A DNA stretch of 64,000 bases from an uncultured Clostridia bacterium (GTDB lineage Bacteria > Bacillota > Clostridia > TANB77 > CAG-508), in NCBI GenBank assembly GCA_934182605.1, contig CAKPRQ010000001.1:124001-188000 (forward strand), given 5' to 3'. Shown piece by piece: positions 1 to 8,552 of this stretch (position 1 is its first letter; every line of letters starts with the position of its first letter). Below the pieces are notes generated by a model. It saw nothing but the letters and a program-made list of their open reading frames with translations. It did not search any database and was not told the DNA's origin. A program made the translations under genes and the position numbers.

Positions 1-2092
1 CTACTATTATTTTAGTTACATTTTTAAAATTATCTTTTAAAGCAGTCCTTAAATTCAAATCTGTTTTAAAATCTAAGGCAGAGAAACAATCATCAAAAAG
101 ATATATTGGGGCATCTTTTACTAAAGCTCTTGCTATAGATAATCTTTGTTTTTGTCCACCTGAAATATTAGTACCTGCTTGTGATATTATTTCTTCATAT
201 TTATTTTCCTTTTCATCTATAAATTCTTTAGCTTGTGCAATTTTAGCACATTTTTCTACAGTTTCCATAGATGCATCTTTCTTACCATATCTTAAATTAG
301 ACTCTATTGTTCCAGAGAGTAAACTTGGCTTTTGAGGTATATATGCGATTGTCTCATGTAAATCATGTAAATTTACATCTTTAATATTTACCCCATTTAC
401 TAAAAGTTCTCCACCAGTAACGTCATAAAATCTTGGTATTAATTTTAAAATAGTAGTTTTACCAGAACCCGTAGAGCCAATAATCGCAATTGTTTCACCT
501 GGTTTAGCCACAAAACTAATATCTTTTAACACATCCTCATCTGCATCGTCATATCTAAAAGATACATTTTTAAATTCAACATAACCTATTTTATCTTTAT
601 TGAATTCTTTTGGCTCTTCAGGATCTTTAATATCAATCTTCATATTTAAAACTTCTGATATTCTATTGATTGAAACTAATGCTCTTGGGAACATTATAAA
701 CAACATAGAAATCATTAAGAATGACATCATAACTTGCATTGTATATTGTATAGCAGCCATCATATTACCAACTTGTAAATTTGAATCTGCAATTTTGTCT
801 GCACCTACCCATACTATTAAAAGTGTTAATAAATTCATTATAATAGTCATAGCAGGCATCATAAATGCCATAACTTTATCTATAAAGAACATTGTATTTG
901 CCAATTCAAAGTTTGCTTTATCGAAACGTTTTTCTTCATATTTTTGCGTTCCGAAAGCCCTTATAACCATAATTCCATTTAAAGTTTCTCTTGAGATAAG
1001 ATTCAATTTATCTATTAAGCCTTGGAATATTTTAAATTTAGGCATACTTATAAATAACATAATAAGGATTAAAAGTAAAATCAAACCAAAACCCAATGCT
1101 AACACCCATAACATAGAACTTGCTGTTCTAGTAATCATGATTATAGCACCTATCATCATTATTATGGCAAAGAATACTATTCTTAAAACCATAAATATTA
1201 AATTTTGAACTTGCATAACATCATTTGTAGTTCTTGTTATTAATGATGAAGCTCCTATTTTAGAAAATTCTTTTTCTGAAAATTTTTGGACCTTTTCAAA
1301 AATATCTTGTCTTAAATTTCTGGCAACAGCTGCAGATAATTTAGCAGCTATATAGCCTACTGTAATAGAAGCTACAATTATAATTAGAGTAGTGGCAATC
1401 ATTATTGCACCTATTTTAAACATATATTCAGTTTGAATATCTTCTATCTCTAAGCCTACTTCCGAATAAAATGCTTTAGTAAAAGTTAATGCCACTTGTG
1501 AAAGCATAGTTTCTTCCATATTCTTAGCATTTTCTATAGAAGTTTCTAACAATTCAGGTGTCATAGAGTTTAAAACTAACGGCATTATTTTATTTAATTC
1601 ACTAAAATTAAATTCTCCATCACTATTGCTATTTTCACCTTCCGTATTAGCTATTGGTAATTCCAAATGAGTAATAACATCTACTACAACCTTATCTGTA
1701 ACCATAAAAATACTATCTAATTGTGACATTACTTCTTTATTGTCCATTACATCCTCATCTAAAACATATATGTTACTGTTCTCTAATAATGGATATTTTT
1801 CTTCATACTTTTGCGTAATTTCATCATTTGAACCTGATTTAAGTAATATATAATTATCTTCTACCACTTCTCTATCTTCATCACTCATAAAATTTTTTAA
1901 TATCTCTAAAGAATTTTCGCTTATAGCCTTAGGAGTAGCGTCTTCCACACCATTAGATTGAATTCCTATATTAACTATATCGGCCATATAATCTGGTAAT
2001 CGTAAGTTACCCATAGCTTGTATGTATATTAATATTATTGTTATTATTAGAACTATAATGTATGGCTTTAAGTATTTTAAAATATTTTTCAT
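1..2092 (-). CDS. ABC exporter half-transporter (permease + ATPase), 3' end outside window
   Basis: Membrane-spanning exporter half with an N-terminal membrane domain and a C-terminal nucleotide-binding domain. After the first membrane segment there is a long acidic stretch of about 170 residues before the next one, so a large extracytoplasmic insertion is likely. The ATPase part shows Walker A (GSTGSGKTT), the signature SGGQKQRLSIARAL and Walker B IYLFDDCFSALD. The residue after the Walker B Asp is Asp rather than the catalytic Glu. This is characteristic of the degenerate subunit of heterodimeric exporters (BmrC/TM287 type), so a partner gene with a canonical site probably lies just outside the window. 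The start is the ATG at 2092 after GGAAAGGAA. The substrate is unknown. Confidence 0.9.
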   Translation of the reverse strand, partial: MKNILKYLKPYIIVLIITIILIYIQAMGNLRLPDYMADIVNIGIQSNGVEDATPKAISENSLEILKNFMSDEDREVVEDNYILLKSGSNDEITQKYEEKYPLLENSNIYVLDEDVMDNKEVMSQLDSIFMVTDKVVVDVITHLELPIANTEGENSNSDGEFNFSELNKIMPLVLNSMTPELLETSIENAKNMEETMLSQVALTFTKAFYSEVGLEIEDIQTEYMFKIGAIMIATTLIIIVASITVGYIAAKLSAAVARNLRQDIFEKVQKFSEKEFSKIGASSLITRTTNDVMQVQNLIFMVLRIVFFAIIMMIGAIIMITRTASSMLWVLALGFGLILLLILIMLFISMPKFKIFQGLIDKLNLISRETLNGIMVIRAFGTQKYEEKRFDKANFELANTMFFIDKVMAFMMPAMTIIMNLLTLLIVWVGADKIADSNLQVGNMMAAIQYTMQVMMSFLMISMLFIMFPRALVSINRISEVLNMKIDIKDPEEPKEFNKDKIGYVEFKNVSFRYDDADEDVLKDISFVAKPGETIAIIGSTGSGKTTILKLIPRFYDVTGGELLVNGVNIKDVNLHDLHETIAYIPQKPSLLSGTIESNLRYGKKDASMETVEKCAKIAQAKEFIDEKENKYEEIISQAGTNISGGQKQRLSIARALVKDAPIYLFDDCFSALDFKTDLNLRTALKDNFKNVTKIIV

Positions 2093-2198
2093 TAAGATTT
2101 TCCTTTCCAAATCATTTACTAAATTTTACGGAATCATTATAACATATTTTTTCCCCTGTAGCAATAATGATATGAACGAATTTACAAATAATTTACAA

Positions 2199-2228
2199 AA
2201 AGGCGGCAGTAATTATACCGCCGCCTTT
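2199..2228 (-). terminator. Rho-independent terminator of the first GC-rich cassette
   Basis: A GGCGGC/GCCGCC stem around an AT-rich loop is followed on the minus strand by TTTTT. It ends the two-gene minus-strand unit at 2246-2578 and separates it from the ABC exporter gene. Confidence 0.85.
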
Positions 2229-2245
2229 TATGAATTTCAAAGTTG

Positions 2246-2341
2246 CTAGTGGGGGGTTATCCCCAGGTACAGCCAAGCCGTAAAAATGGCCATCAGACAC
2301 AAAAGCCCCATCTTGAAGGCTTCAAAGAAAATCCGTAGCAT
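2246..2341 (-). CDS. 31-residue predicted membrane peptide, second gene of cassette 1
   Basis: A short ORF of 31 codons starting at the ATG at 2341, 15 nt after the upstream stop, with a good ribosome-binding site (AGGAGAG). The product is almost wholly one hydrophobic segment (MLRIFFEAFKMG, then LLCLMAIF and further apolar residues). Its third codon is CGG, which I did not find in normal reading frames of the resident genes, and codons such as GCC, CTG and CCC are frequent. It forms a two-gene unit with the 73-residue membrane protein and shares its terminator. No family is recognised. Confidence 0.6.
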   Translation of the reverse strand: MLRIFFEAFKMGLLCLMAIFTAWLYLGITPH

Positions 2342-2356
2342 ATTTCTCTCCTGTTT

Positions 2357-2578
2357 CTATAATGACACACAAAGTGCCACAATACCAGGGACTATAAAAC
2401 ACGCTGCCAACGTGTACCCAATGGTTTTCACTACCAAAGCACTCTTGCACTCCCTGTGGGGAATAACCAGAGTGGCGATTATCAAAATTAGGCCAATAAC
2501 AATCCAAGAAAACCCGAACACAGGACTATGCAAAATTTTAAGGAACAACATAACCACTTTCTGAAATTCAGCAATCAT
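2357..2578 (-). CDS. 73-residue two-helix membrane protein, first gene of cassette 1
   Basis: Small protein with two predicted membrane segments (residues about 17-38 and 47-70) separated by a short basic loop (PHRECK). Its GC content and codon choice (TGG-rich, CCC, AGG, GTG, GGG) are unlike those of uppP and the exporter on either side, so it was probably acquired. It has its own promoter just after the uppP stop and a terminator after its downstream partner, forming a self-contained unit. A run of Gs precedes the ATG as a weak binding site. I do not recognise the family; a small toxin, holin-like or regulatory membrane peptide are all possible. Confidence 0.65.
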   Translation of the reverse strand: MIAEFQKVVMLFLKILHSPVFGFSWIVIGLILIIATLVIPHRECKSALVVKTIGYTLAACFIVPGIVALCVSL

Positions 2579-2632
2579 TTTTTTCCCCCAGTTAAAGGTT
2601 GATAAAAAAGATTATAAAACTTTCATAATTTA

Positions 2633-2661
2633 ATTTTACCACTGATTTGTATTTATGTCAA
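2633..2661 (-). promoter_or_regulatory. Sigma-70-type promoter of cassette 1
   Basis: TTGACA (2661-2656), a 17-bp spacer and TAAAAT (2638-2633) on the minus strand. The -35 box begins only 6 bp beyond the uppP stop codon. The sequence AATTTGACATAA is shared with the cassette at 10.3 kb. Confidence 0.8.
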
Positions 2662-2666
2662 ATTTA

Positions 2667-3518
2667 CTAAACTGTCAATATTCCACATGCTCCACACAAT
2701 ATAACAATTATACCTAAAATAATTCTATAATATCCAAATACCTTGAAATCATGTTTCTTAACAAAATTTACTAAGAACTTAATAGATATCATAGATACTA
2801 CAAATGCTGTTACCATACCCACAGCCAAGATTATAATTTCTGTACCTGAAAAGCCAAATCCCACTTCCATAAAATATTTTAAAAGTTTTACAAGCGAAGC
2901 TCCTAACATTACAGGTATTGCCAAGAAAAATGTAAACTCTGTTGCTGCAATTCTTGATGCTCCTAAAAGCATTGCTCCAAGTATAGTTGCTCCAGAACGT
3001 GACGTTCCAGGTATTAACGATAATACCTGTGCTATTCCTATTAAAAAAGCTGTCATAAATGTAATATCTGTCACTGTTTGTATTGCACTTTCTTTATTCT
3101 TTTTCCTATTCCAAACCTCTATTAAAATAAAGAACACACCATATATAATTAATGTAACTGCTACTGTTTGCCAATTATAAAAAATTTCATTTAATTTATC
3201 ATCAAATAATATACCAATAACGCCTGCAGGGATACATGCTAAAATTACTTTTGCTATTAATAACCAAGTCTCTCTCTTTTCTTCCTTATTTTTCTTAGAA
3301 GAAAATGGATTTAACTTATTAAAAAATGCTACAGCTACTGCTAATATAGCACCTAATTGTATAACTACAAAAAACATTTCTTTAAATGCATCTGTTACAT
3401 TTAATTTAACAAAGGCATCTACTAAAATCATATGACCGGTACTACTTATTGGTAACCATTCAGTTATTCCCTCTACTATTCCTAAAAAAATTACTTTTAT
3501 TAATTCTACTATGTCCAT
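2667..3518 (-). CDS. uppP: Undecaprenyl-diphosphatase
   Basis: Integral membrane phosphatase of the BacA/UppP family that regenerates undecaprenyl phosphate for peptidoglycan synthesis and confers bacitracin tolerance. Both family signatures are visible: EGITEWLPISSTGHM at residues 16-30, with the catalytic Glu pair and His29, and PGTSRSGATI in the middle of the protein. At 283 residues with about eight hydrophobic segments it is a normal length. The start follows GGAAGGA. It lies 53 bp after pyk in the same direction and may be read through from the glgP-pyk transcript. Confidence 0.96.
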   Translation of the reverse strand: MDIVELIKVIFLGIVEGITEWLPISSTGHMILVDAFVKLNVTDAFKEMFFVVIQLGAILAVAVAFFNKLNPFSSKKNKEEKRETWLLIAKVILACIPAGVIGILFDDKLNEIFYNWQTVAVTLIIYGVFFILIEVWNRKKNKESAIQTVTDITFMTAFLIGIAQVLSLIPGTSRSGATILGAMLLGASRIAATEFTFFLAIPVMLGASLVKLLKYFMEVGFGFSGTEIIILAVGMVTAFVVSMISIKFLVNFVKKHDFKVFGYYRIILGIIVILCGACGILTV

Positions 3519-3571
3519 ACTTAATATAATTCCTTCCTATAACTCATTTATACGCTAAATTTTTTTATTTA

Positions 3572-5011
3572 TTACACTTTTAGAATTCCACCTAATGTTT
3601 TATTTAGTTGAAATTCATCATTTCTATCTTCTTTTAAGATTTTTCCTCCACCAGAGATTACAATAACATCATCAGTTTTTATTAACTCTTTATTTTTCAT
3701 ATCTTTTATACTATGAGATACTAAAGCCTCTATTGAACCTTGCTTATTATATAACATTGGATATATATTCCAAGATAATCCTAATTGTCTAAATGTTTTT
3801 GGATTATCCAATATTGCATATATTGGACAACTTGGCAAAAATCCAGCCAATTTTTTTGGACTATTTCCCGTATTCGTATATGCAAATATTGCTTTAGCAT
3901 CGCTTGCCATTGCTGTTAGGCATATTGCCCTTGCCGAATTTGTTTCAAATCTATCTTTTCCAGTTAGTCCTCTTCTATTAGAAAACATTGCCCAATAATC
4001 TATAGAATTTTCTGTTTCTTCTGCTATTCTAGACATTGTTTTCACACATTCCACAGGATATTGTCCTGTTGCACTTTCTGCTGATAACATTATTGCACTT
4101 GTCATATCGAAAATTGCATTTGCTATGTCACTAACTTCTGCTCTAGTTGGCCTAGCATTTGTTACCATACTTTCTAACATTTGTGTTGCTGTTATTACTG
4201 GTTTACCTGCTAAATTACATTTTTGTATAAATTTCTTTTGGAGTATTGGTACCTCATATACGGGAATTTCTACACCCAAATCTCCTCTTGCAACCATTAT
4301 TCCATCAGATACTTCTAATATCTCATCAAAATTATTTATACCTTCTCTATTTTCTATCTTAGATATTATTTTTATATTTTCTCCACCATTTTCTTCTAAA
4401 ACTTTTCTAATATCTAAAACATCTTGTGCTTTTCTTATAAAAGAAGCTGCTACAAAATCAAAATCTGCTTTTATGCAATATTTCAAGTCACTTATATCAT
4501 TTTCAGTTAAGCTAGGTAAATTTAGATTTAAATCTGGAACATTTATACTTTTCCTATTTGAAATCTTACCTCCATGTATTATATCACATAAGATATCTTT
4601 ATCGACTATTTTCTTAACTTTTAATTCTATTATTCCATCATTTATTAGAATCTTAGAACCTTCGTATACTTCCTTATATAAGTTTTTATACGTAATACTA
4701 ACTTTAGTATTATCACCTACTATATCTTCATGTAAAAGAGTAAATTCATTTCCTGCTTCTAATATATATTCGTGTTCTCTAAATATACCAATTCTTATTT
4801 CAGGCCCTTTTGTATCCATAAGCAAGGCTACAGGCAAGTTTAATTCTCGCCTCACCTCTTTTACATTATTTATTCTTTCTACTTGTTCCTCATAACTTCC
4901 ATGTGAAAAATTAATTCTTGCAACATTCATACCTGCTTTCATTAATTTTCTTAAGGCTTCTTTACTATCACTTGCAGGTCCTATTGTACATACTATTTTA
5001 GTTTTCCTCAT
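3572..5011 (-). CDS. pyk: Pyruvate kinase
   Basis: Converts phosphoenolpyruvate and ADP to pyruvate and ATP, the last step of glycolysis. The sequence shows the N-terminal KIVCTIGPAS, substrate-site segment MVARGDLGVEIP near residue 240, and ATQMLESM followed by the cation-binding region NARPTRAEVSDIANA. At 479 residues it lacks the extra C-terminal PEP-utiliser-like domain found in Bacillus pyruvate kinases. It starts 19 bp after the glucan phosphorylase stop, suggesting co-transcription of glycogen breakdown with lower glycolysis. Pyruvate can then feed the oxidoreductase encoded at 41.5-44.6 kb. Confidence 0.97.
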   Translation of the reverse strand: MRKTKIVCTIGPASDSKEALRKLMKAGMNVARINFSHGSYEEQVERINNVKEVRRELNLPVALLMDTKGPEIRIGIFREHEYILEAGNEFTLLHEDIVGDNTKVSITYKNLYKEVYEGSKILINDGIIELKVKKIVDKDILCDIIHGGKISNRKSINVPDLNLNLPSLTENDISDLKYCIKADFDFVAASFIRKAQDVLDIRKVLEENGGENIKIISKIENREGINNFDEILEVSDGIMVARGDLGVEIPVYEVPILQKKFIQKCNLAGKPVITATQMLESMVTNARPTRAEVSDIANAIFDMTSAIMLSAESATGQYPVECVKTMSRIAEETENSIDYWAMFSNRRGLTGKDRFETNSARAICLTAMASDAKAIFAYTNTGNSPKKLAGFLPSCPIYAILDNPKTFRQLGLSWNIYPMLYNKQGSIEALVSHSIKDMKNKELIKTDDVIVISGGGKILKEDRNDEFQLNKTLGGILKV

Positions 5012-5030
5012 ATTTTAATCATCGCCCCTA

Positions 5031-7619
5031 TTATTTTTCTAACCATTTAACTAAATTTAAATTTTCCTCACGTAAAATCATATCTGTTTTAGGTACTACT
5101 CTAAAAGTATATCCATAATTTCCACTAATATTCAATTCTATAGTAGCCTCATACTCACAAACTGTTTTATTTAAGGAATCAAATACTTCTACTGAAATAC
5201 AATTCATAGGTAAAATTTCTTTTTCCTCTATTACTCCTGAACTTAATATTTTGCCATAATATAATTGTACTTCTATATCTTCCGAACTTATATTTTCTAA
5301 TTCTACTCTACATTTTACTGTAATAGCATCTCCAACATTTGTTATTGTATGCTCTAAATTATCTACTTGTTCTAATTTCATTTTATCCCAATTATTACGT
5401 AAATTTTCTTTCCACTTTATATATTCTTCTATTTCTGCTGTACCTTCATAATGATTTTGTGTCAATTCGCAAAGTGGCATATATAGTTTTTCGGTATATT
5501 CAACAAGCATTCTTGCGGTACTATATCTCCAAGAGTTTGATATTATAGATTCTTTCATTATTTTTAGCCATTCATCTGAAAAGCCACTTCTATTTAAATT
5601 ATAATAGATTGGAATAATTTCTTTTTCTAATATATCGTAGATACTTTCACTGTCTGCTCTATCTTGTGCTTCATAAGACTCATACATTGCATTTGTTCCT
5701 ATAGCCCAACCATTCTTTCTTTTAGCATCATAACCTTCTGCCCACCAACCATCTAAGACACTAAAATTAATAACTCCATTGGTTGCAGCTTTTTGACCAC
5801 TTGTTCCAGAAGCCTCCATAGGTCTTCTAGGATTATTTAACCAAACATCTACACCACTTATTAAATATCTTGCAACAGCTATATTATAATTTTCAATCAC
5901 AAATATTTTTCCTTTAAACTGTGGCATTTGAGAAATTTCATTAATATATTTTAAAACATTTTGACCTTCAACATCTGCTGGGTGAGCTTTTCCTGAAAAT
6001 ATTAATTGCACTGGTCTTTCAGGATTACTTAATAACTTAGTTATTCTCTCTAAATCTTTAAATATTAAAGCTGCCCTTTTATATGTTGCAAACCTTCTAG
6101 CGAAACCTATTGTTAATGCATTTGGATTTAGCTTTGATACTATATCTTTTATTTCATCATAAGGTTTTCCATACTTTTTATATCTTTCAACTGTATCTTT
6201 TTTTACTAATGCAAATAATTTTTCTTTTCTAACAATATGTTCTCTCCATAACTTTTCGTCTGGAATACTTCTTATATCTTTCCATATTTCTGGCTGATAA
6301 ATCTTATCTTGCCAATATGGAGTTAAATATCTATTATATAATTCTTTTATATTTTGGCCTAACCATGTACAAGTATGAATACCATTTGTAATATACTCAA
6401 TCGGTGCTTCTGAAGTAGCTATATTACTCCATAATTCTCCAAACAATTCTTTTGAAACTTCTCCATGCAATTTACTTACGCCATTTTTCTTACCTGCTAT
6501 TTTTAAAGCTAATATTGCCATATTAAATCCTTTTTCAAGTTCATCATTCTTAGTTGGTTTCATACCTAATTTTAAAAATTCTTCTCTATCTAAGCCTATT
6601 CTACCCCAAAAGTCTTTAAAATATTTTTCAACTAATGATATTGGGAAAACATCATTGCCAGCAGGTACAGGAGTATGTGTTGTGAATACTGTCTTTGAAG
6701 ATACTTTTGCCTTTGCTACTTCAAAAGGAACATGTTCTGTTTCCATTATATCTCTTATTAATTCTACAGTTACAAAAGATGAATGTCCTTCATTCATATG
6801 GTATACTGTAGGTTTTATTCCTAACTTATTAAATAAATTAGTTCCTGCCATACCTAAAATAATTTCTTGTCTAATTCTCATATCTTGGTCTCCGCCATAT
6901 AATCTTAATGTTATTGGGCGTATTGTCTCGTCATTTTCAGGTATATCTGTATCTAATAAATATAAATTAACTCTTCCTACTGCTATTTTCCATACTTTTA
7001 AATAAACTTTTTTCTTACCAAATCTTACATATGTAATTAAATCATCCCCGCTCTCTGTTTTAACAGGGAATATTGGTAAACTATATAAATCAATATTCTT
7101 ATATTCAGAACTTTGTGAGCCATCTGGATTTATTATTTGATGAAAATATCCATTTTTATATAGGAGTCCTACTGCTACAAATGGTAAACCTAAATCACTA
7201 GCTGATTTTAGATGGTCACCAGATAAAATTCCAAGGCCACCTGAATATATTGGTAATATTTCATCTAAACCATATTCGGCTGAAAAATATGCGATTAAAT
7301 CCTTATCATTATTTGGATATTTCTTTTTAAACCACGTATTTTTACTCTCCATATAAGCATCAAAGTCTTCTACCATTTTATCATATTTTCTTAAAAAATC
7401 GTAATTTTCAGATGCTCTTTCTAATTTTCTTTGATCTACTATTTTTAGAAATTTTACTGGATTTTTTCCTGCTTCTAACCATAAGTCTAAATCAATCATT
7501 TTAAATAATTGTAAAAATTCTGTGTTCCAAGACCACCACAAATTGCTTGAAACATCGAATAATCTGTTTATTCTTTTAGGTAATTGTGGATTAACTGTTA
7601 TTCTATTAAATATGTACAT
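5031..7619 (-). CDS. glgP: Alpha-glucan (glycogen) phosphorylase, DUF3417 type
   Basis: Phosphorolytic release of glucose-1-phosphate from alpha-1,4-glucan. The N-terminus carries the DUF3417 cap typical of the non-classical phosphorylase group (RINRLFDVSSNLWWSWN). The C-terminal half shows the PLP-binding region EASGTSGQKAATNG with its Lys, and GFARRFATYKRA. At 862 residues it fits this subgroup, including an additional C-terminal beta-rich extension. The start is the ATG at 7619 with a strong AAGGAGG site. It is first in a glgP-pyk(-uppP) run. The glycogen debranching enzyme is at 23.7 kb, so both breakdown enzymes are present but unlinked. Confidence 0.95.
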   Translation of the reverse strand: MYIFNRITVNPQLPKRINRLFDVSSNLWWSWNTEFLQLFKMIDLDLWLEAGKNPVKFLKIVDQRKLERASENYDFLRKYDKMVEDFDAYMESKNTWFKKKYPNNDKDLIAYFSAEYGLDEILPIYSGGLGILSGDHLKSASDLGLPFVAVGLLYKNGYFHQIINPDGSQSSEYKNIDLYSLPIFPVKTESGDDLITYVRFGKKKVYLKVWKIAVGRVNLYLLDTDIPENDETIRPITLRLYGGDQDMRIRQEIILGMAGTNLFNKLGIKPTVYHMNEGHSSFVTVELIRDIMETEHVPFEVAKAKVSSKTVFTTHTPVPAGNDVFPISLVEKYFKDFWGRIGLDREEFLKLGMKPTKNDELEKGFNMAILALKIAGKKNGVSKLHGEVSKELFGELWSNIATSEAPIEYITNGIHTCTWLGQNIKELYNRYLTPYWQDKIYQPEIWKDIRSIPDEKLWREHIVRKEKLFALVKKDTVERYKKYGKPYDEIKDIVSKLNPNALTIGFARRFATYKRAALIFKDLERITKLLSNPERPVQLIFSGKAHPADVEGQNVLKYINEISQMPQFKGKIFVIENYNIAVARYLISGVDVWLNNPRRPMEASGTSGQKAATNGVINFSVLDGWWAEGYDAKRKNGWAIGTNAMYESYEAQDRADSESIYDILEKEIIPIYYNLNRSGFSDEWLKIMKESIISNSWRYSTARMLVEYTEKLYMPLCELTQNHYEGTAEIEEYIKWKENLRNNWDKMKLEQVDNLEHTITNVGDAITVKCRVELENISSEDIEVQLYYGKILSSGVIEEKEILPMNCISVEVFDSLNKTVCEYEATIELNISGNYGYTFRVVPKTDMILREENLNLVKWLEK

Positions 7620-7724
7620 AATTATATTATCCTCCTTAGTTATTTTTAAATTTTCAATAGCTTTATTATATTTTATATTATATATTTTGTCAATATAAAA
7701 AAATAGGTTTGTAAAAAAAAAATG

Positions 7725-7855
7725 CTACAGTTCAGTAACTATTTTATAAAATCGTGATATATAGCTATTTGCGAGTCAAGACCCGGATTGTGTCACCCTA
7801 GATATGTTTTGACTAAAAATAGCTATATATCACGATTTTATAAAGGATTCTGTAA
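7725..7855. repeat. Palindromic MITE-like repeat, copy R1 (stem type A)
   Basis: A long inverted repeat, with ATCGTGATATATAGCTATTT pairing to its exact complement on the other side, and an apical loop containing GACCCGGATTGTGTCACC. The outer ends are eroded (CTACAGTTCAG on the left). It occupies most of the 290-bp gap between glgP and the DUF4321 gene; nothing else is visible there. As RNA it would be a very stable hairpin. Confidence 0.85.
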
Positions 7856-7910
7856 AATTAAAAAAAATTATCCTAACTTATATGCTAGAATAATTTATAT
7901 GTATTTAATT

Positions 7911-8162
7911 TTAAATTTTTCTATAAATAAATATTGCACCTATCATCCCAATAATACTTGCTACATTCACGTTTACCATTAATGCAAATGTTAATTTTAT
8001 TATACCCATATCCAATTCTAATGGTGTTGACAATCCAAACCTTTCTCCATATGCTAACCAACTTAAAAAATCTACGCCCTTTGCCGCATTACCTAATAGA
8101 CCGCCTAATACTAAACCACATAATATAAATAAAATTAACAGCCAGCCGCCTTTGTTTTTCAT
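7911..8162 (-). CDS. DUF4321 family small membrane protein
   Basis: An 83-residue protein matching the pattern I know for DUF4321: KGGWLLILFILCGLVLGGLLG at the N-terminus, then a YGERFGL-PLELDMGIIKLTFAL middle, and IGAIFIYRK at the end. There are two membrane segments. In many Firmicutes the gene sits near maf and mreBCD; here it follows a small membrane protein and glmM. The start has GGAGG seven bases upstream. Its biochemical function is unknown. Confidence 0.75.
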   Translation of the reverse strand: MKNKGGWLLILFILCGLVLGGLLGNAAKGVDFLSWLAYGERFGLSTPLELDMGIIKLTFALMVNVNVASIIGMIGAIFIYRKI

Positions 8163-8195
8163 TTATTTTCCTCCACAATTATTACTAATATTTAA

Positions 8196-8531
8196 TTAAT
8201 TTGTTTTCTGCCAGAACCAGTCTAAACTATTATCAATACTTTTTCTGTTTTTTACTTTTGCTTCTATATCGTCCACCCATAAGTAAGAGATAAATGATAT
8301 AAATATAAATATGAAGTTAATTGACATACAATTTAATATTGTGTTCTTCATTTCAGCTAAATCTGGATTTCTTAATGCTACTACATAATATATTAATAAT
8401 CCTAAAAAGACAACCAATGCTCCAGCTGGCAATAAACTATTTTTTGTAGTTTTTCCTAAAAGAATAGTACCAATTAAAAGAACTAATATTAATAATAAAG
8501 TGAATGGATTTGAAATATCTATAATTCCCAT
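8196..8531 (-). CDS. Hypothetical three-helix membrane protein
   Basis: A 111-residue protein with three hydrophobic segments (about residues 10-27, 33-52, 66-85), followed by a polar tail containing KVKNRKSIDNSLDWFWQ. AT content and codon use match the resident genes. It lies between glmM (22 bp gap) and the DUF4321 gene, all on the minus strand, and starts after AGGAGGAG. I do not recognise the family. The position suggests co-expression with glmM but no specific role. Confidence 0.65.
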   Translation of the reverse strand: MGIIDISNPFTLLLILVLLIGTILLGKTTKNSLLPAGALVVFLGLLIYYVVALRNPDLAEMKNTILNCMSINFIFIFISFISYLWVDDIEAKVKNRKSIDNSLDWFWQKTN

Positions 8532-8552
8532 ATTTACTCCTCCTCTTTTTAT

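Noticed and set aside
600..1208. 202-codon plus-strand ORF opposite the ABC exporter
   Set aside because: Antisense to a well-conserved exporter frame; composition (Ile/Asn rich) is that of a reverse-strand shadow.
4125..4895. 256-codon plus-strand ORF opposite pyk
   Set aside because: Shadow of the strongly conserved pyruvate kinase on the other strand; low-complexity, no ribosome site of its own.
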